Below are positions 62,289-64,000 of a stretch of DNA of 64,000 nt, in pieces (within the stretch, counting starts at the first letter, position 1; each line of letters starts with the position of its first letter). The translations under genes were made by a program, and so were the position numbers. The stretch is from NCBI RefSeq assembly GCF_003314995.1, contig NZ_QNRH01000006.1:124001-188000 (forward strand), given 5' to 3'. The notes under the pieces were generated by a model. The model saw only the letters and a program-made list of their open reading frames with translations. It was not told the DNA's origin and did not search any database. The DNA comes from Pseudochrobactrum asaccharolyticum (GTDB taxonomy: Bacteria; Pseudomonadota; Alphaproteobacteria; Rhizobiales; Rhizobiaceae).

Positions 62289-62756
62289 TCAAAATAGCGG
62301 GATTTCCGTACTGTCTTTAATCTCTTCCATTACAAAAGAAGCCGAGACATCGGATAGCGGTACGCGGGTGATCAGCTTCTGATAAAGCCGGTCATAGGCT
62401 TTCATATCTTCAATTCGGGCGCGTATAATATAATCGAGATCACCGCTCATCCGATAGACCCCGACAACCTCCGTCAGGGAGGTGACAGCTGCACGGAATT
62501 GCTCCAGCCATTTCGGATCGTGGTTGCTGGTGCGCACCAGCATGAAGACAGTGAGGCCAAGGCCGAGCTTATCAGCATCCACAAGCGCGACGCGGGCTTT
62601 GAGGATCCCGTCATCCTCCAGACGCTTTACCCGTCGCCAGCAGGAATTACGCGACAGATGAATGCGCGCTGAAAGAGCATCAACAGAGAGTGTGGCATCT
62701 TTCTGCAGTTCCTGAAGAATGCGGCGGTCAATTTCATCTATATTTTGGCTCATCAT
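62289..62756 (-). CDS. Lrp/AsnC-family transcriptional regulator
   Basis: A leucine-responsive type regulator of about 155 residues. The N-terminal helix-turn-helix is at about 5-60 (DEIDRRILQELQKDATLSV, RIHLSRNSCWRRVKRLEDDGI) and the RAM ligand-binding domain at about 70-145 (LVRTSNHDPKWLEQF, VYRMSGDLDYIIRARI). The extended frame reaches 62813; the ATG at 62756 gives the family length. It is divergent from the DUF6356-type gene with a 124-nt gap. The target genes are unknown. Confidence 0.88.
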   Translation of the reverse strand: MMSQNIDEIDRRILQELQKDATLSVDALSARIHLSRNSCWRRVKRLEDDGILKARVALVDADKLGLGLTVFMLVRTSNHDPKWLEQFRAAVTSLTEVVGVYRMSGDLDYIIRARIEDMKAYDRLYQKLITRVPLSDVSASFVMEEIKDSTEIPLF

Positions 62757-62880
62757 GGGATAATTGTCCCGTAAAATTCCAATATCAAGAATATTTTGAG
62801 ATAAAGTGCACAAAAAGCGGTGTTATTCTTTTTGACAGGTGCAGATGACTGCATTTTAAAAATCATAACGGGGAAATATT

Positions 62881-63099
62881 ATGCAAACCAGAATCTCCCG
62901 CCTGTTTACTGACCATCCCGCATCGGTGGATGAGACTTATTTCCAGCATATGGCTTTTGCGGGCAAGTTTGCGCTCATGCTTTTTGCAGCCGCATTGGCT
63001 GCAATGATCCATGCAATTTTGCCATTTTTGTTTGAAAAGACTGCCAGCACGATTGTCGGTAAGCTCTATGCGAAAACGCATAAGCGCGGCACAGAGTAG
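62881..63099 (+). CDS. DUF6356-like small membrane protein
   Basis: A 72-residue protein starting MQTRISRLFTDHPASVDETY. It has a hydrophobic central segment at about 28-50 (AGKFALMLFAAALAAMIHAILPFLF) and a basic tail (TVGKLYAKTHKRG). The whole sequence matches the DUF6356 pattern, whose function is unknown. GGGGAAATATT precedes the ATG. It is divergent from the Lrp-family gene and upstream of the glutamine amidotransferase by 96 nt. Confidence 0.8.
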   Translation: MQTRISRLFTDHPASVDETYFQHMAFAGKFALMLFAAALAAMIHAILPFLFEKTASTIVGKLYAKTHKRGTE

Positions 63100-63195
63100 T
63101 CAATTATTAACCATATCGGGTGGAAGATCATCTTTGTGAGCGGCAGGAATGCTCTGCCGGTTATGATTTTTCACTGACCTGTCAGAGTGTCGTTC

Positions 63196-64000
63196 ATGTG
63201 TCGCTGGGCTGCGTATTTCGGATCAGATCTGTATCTTGAGGATATTATCACTTCGCCTTGCCATTCGCTGATAGCGCAGAGCCATCACGCGCATGAGGCG
63301 AAAACCGCGACCAATGGCGATGGCTTTGGCGTGGCATGGTATGGTACGCGGGATGAACCGGGGCTGTATCGCGATCTGCTGCCCGCATGGTCTGACCAGA
63401 ATTTGCGCAGTCTTGCACGCCAGATTAATTCACGGTTGTTTCTCGCTCATGTGCGTGCCTCCACAGGCGGAGAGACCAGCCGCACCAATTGCCATCCGTT
63501 TGTGTATCAGCGCTGGAGCTTTATGCATAACGGCCAGATCGGCAGTTTTGACCGGTTGCGCCGCCCGCTGGAAAGCCTGCTGCCGGATGCGTTATACAGC
63601 CATAAATCCGGTTCAACGGATTCAGAATTATTCTTTTTGCTAATGCTGCATTTCGGGCTGGATGATGATCCGCGCCATGCTCTGATGCGCACGGTTGAAA
63701 CAATTTATGAAGCGGCGGATGCGGCGAAAGTACCGCCGTTTATCCGGTTGACCGCAGCGTTTTCTGACGGACAGTCGCTCTATTCTGTGCGCTATGCCAG
63801 CGATATTTATGCGCCGACGCTCTATACAGCTAAAATGGCATCTGCCTCAGGGATTTGTGTTGTATCCGAGCCGCTGGATGGTGTGGCTGAAAACTGGATG
63901 GCAGTACCGCGCAATAGTTTTGTGACGATTGATAAGCCAACCCATATTTGCATCGAGCCGTTTATGGATGATCAGTCTGTGGTTAAACCTGCCCCAACGC
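63196..64000 (+). CDS. Class II glutamine amidotransferase, cut by window edge
   Basis: Ntn-type amidotransferase of the YafJ/EgtC kind. The mature N-terminus is Cys2 (MCRWAAYFGSD), the glutaminase nucleophile. NGDGFGVAWYG (about 41-51), LFLAHVRASTGG, and NCHPFVYQRWSFMHNGQIG with the conserved Asn-Gly follow. The window ends after 268 codons with no stop, and the family is usually about 260-290 residues, so little is missing. The substrate receiving the ammonia is unknown. Confidence 0.9.
   Translation, partial: MCRWAAYFGSDLYLEDIITSPCHSLIAQSHHAHEAKTATNGDGFGVAWYGTRDEPGLYRDLLPAWSDQNLRSLARQINSRLFLAHVRASTGGETSRTNCHPFVYQRWSFMHNGQIGSFDRLRRPLESLLPDALYSHKSGSTDSELFFLLMLHFGLDDDPRHALMRTVETIYEAADAAKVPPFIRLTAAFSDGQSLYSVRYASDIYAPTLYTAKMASASGICVVSEPLDGVAENWMAVPRNSFVTIDKPTHICIEPFMDDQSVVKPAPT

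Overview
The window is a gene-dense, mid-GC chromosomal segment of an alphaproteobacterium of the Hyphomicrobiales. The evidence is the combination of a NepR/PhyR/EcfG general stress response locus, BioR-type biotin regulation, an RcdA (DUF1465) gene, a predicted serC leader and MmgR-like RNA, Omp25/Omp31-like porins and AGAGC-bounded palindromic repeats. Gene content and order (tkt-gap-pgk, zapA-6S RNA-5-FCL, ruvCAB-ybgC-tolQRAB-pal-cpoB-tilS-ftsH-glmM, serC-serA-purA, rpoH-rluD) point to the Brucellaceae. A Brucella/Ochrobactrum relative with rather low GC, such as a Pseudochrobactrum-like organism, is an inference and not a proof. I see no rRNA, tRNA, CRISPR, insertion sequence, prophage or replication origin, so this looks like core chromosome.

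Layout. 1-4249 (minus): tkt, gap and pgk (cut by the left edge) of central carbon metabolism. 4670-8275 (plus): a small coiled-coil protein, zapA, 6S RNA, 5-formyl-THF cyclo-ligase, a YmdB-type phosphoesterase and a TerC-type membrane protein. 8461-10051 (minus): bioY and bioR with two BioR boxes between them. 10519-14648: yebC, a glutamate-racemase-like protein lacking both catalytic cysteines, rpmE and an MsbA-type ABC exporter. 14784-20796 (minus): a MotA/MotB-like proton channel pair, suhB, efp, a Sel1-repeat protein and a ThiE-like protein. 21239-22465: opgC, followed by an MmgR-like sRNA. 23020-38096 (plus): rcdA, ruvCAB, ybgC, tolQRAB, pal, cpoB, tilS, ftsH and glmM, a block for recombination repair, envelope integrity and peptidoglycan precursor supply. 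38289-39915: two tandem porin-like proteins. 39976-41601 (minus): a MarR-AlkD-like-unknown operon. 41793-46820 (plus): serC, serA, a GNAT acetyltransferase and purA. 47143-51440: two membrane-anchored proteins of unknown function, rpoH and an rluD-type pseudouridine synthase. 51815-52228: a Fur-family regulator.

52304-58341 is a general stress response island. It holds a candidate C-rich-loop sRNA (possibly the GsrN counterpart), an HWE histidine kinase, a DUF1328 micro-protein, phyR, and divergent nepR-ecfG followed by a diacylglycerol-kinase-like gene. A set of small membrane-associated proteins (YqjD/YqjE-like and a 52-residue protein) follows, preceded by EcfG-type promoters (GGAAC-N16-CGTT or CATT). 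The kinase would phosphorylate PhyR, PhyR-P would sequester NepR, and freed EcfG would transcribe these small envelope genes and perhaps the sRNA.

58848-64000: exbB-exbD-tonB, dut, an Lrp-family regulator, a DUF6356-type small membrane protein and a class II glutamine amidotransferase cut by the right edge. Three separate proton-driven energizer systems (MotA/B-like, TolQ/R and ExbB/D) lie within this one window. Short palindromic repeats occupy many intergenic spaces, and one lies precisely inside the loop of a terminator.
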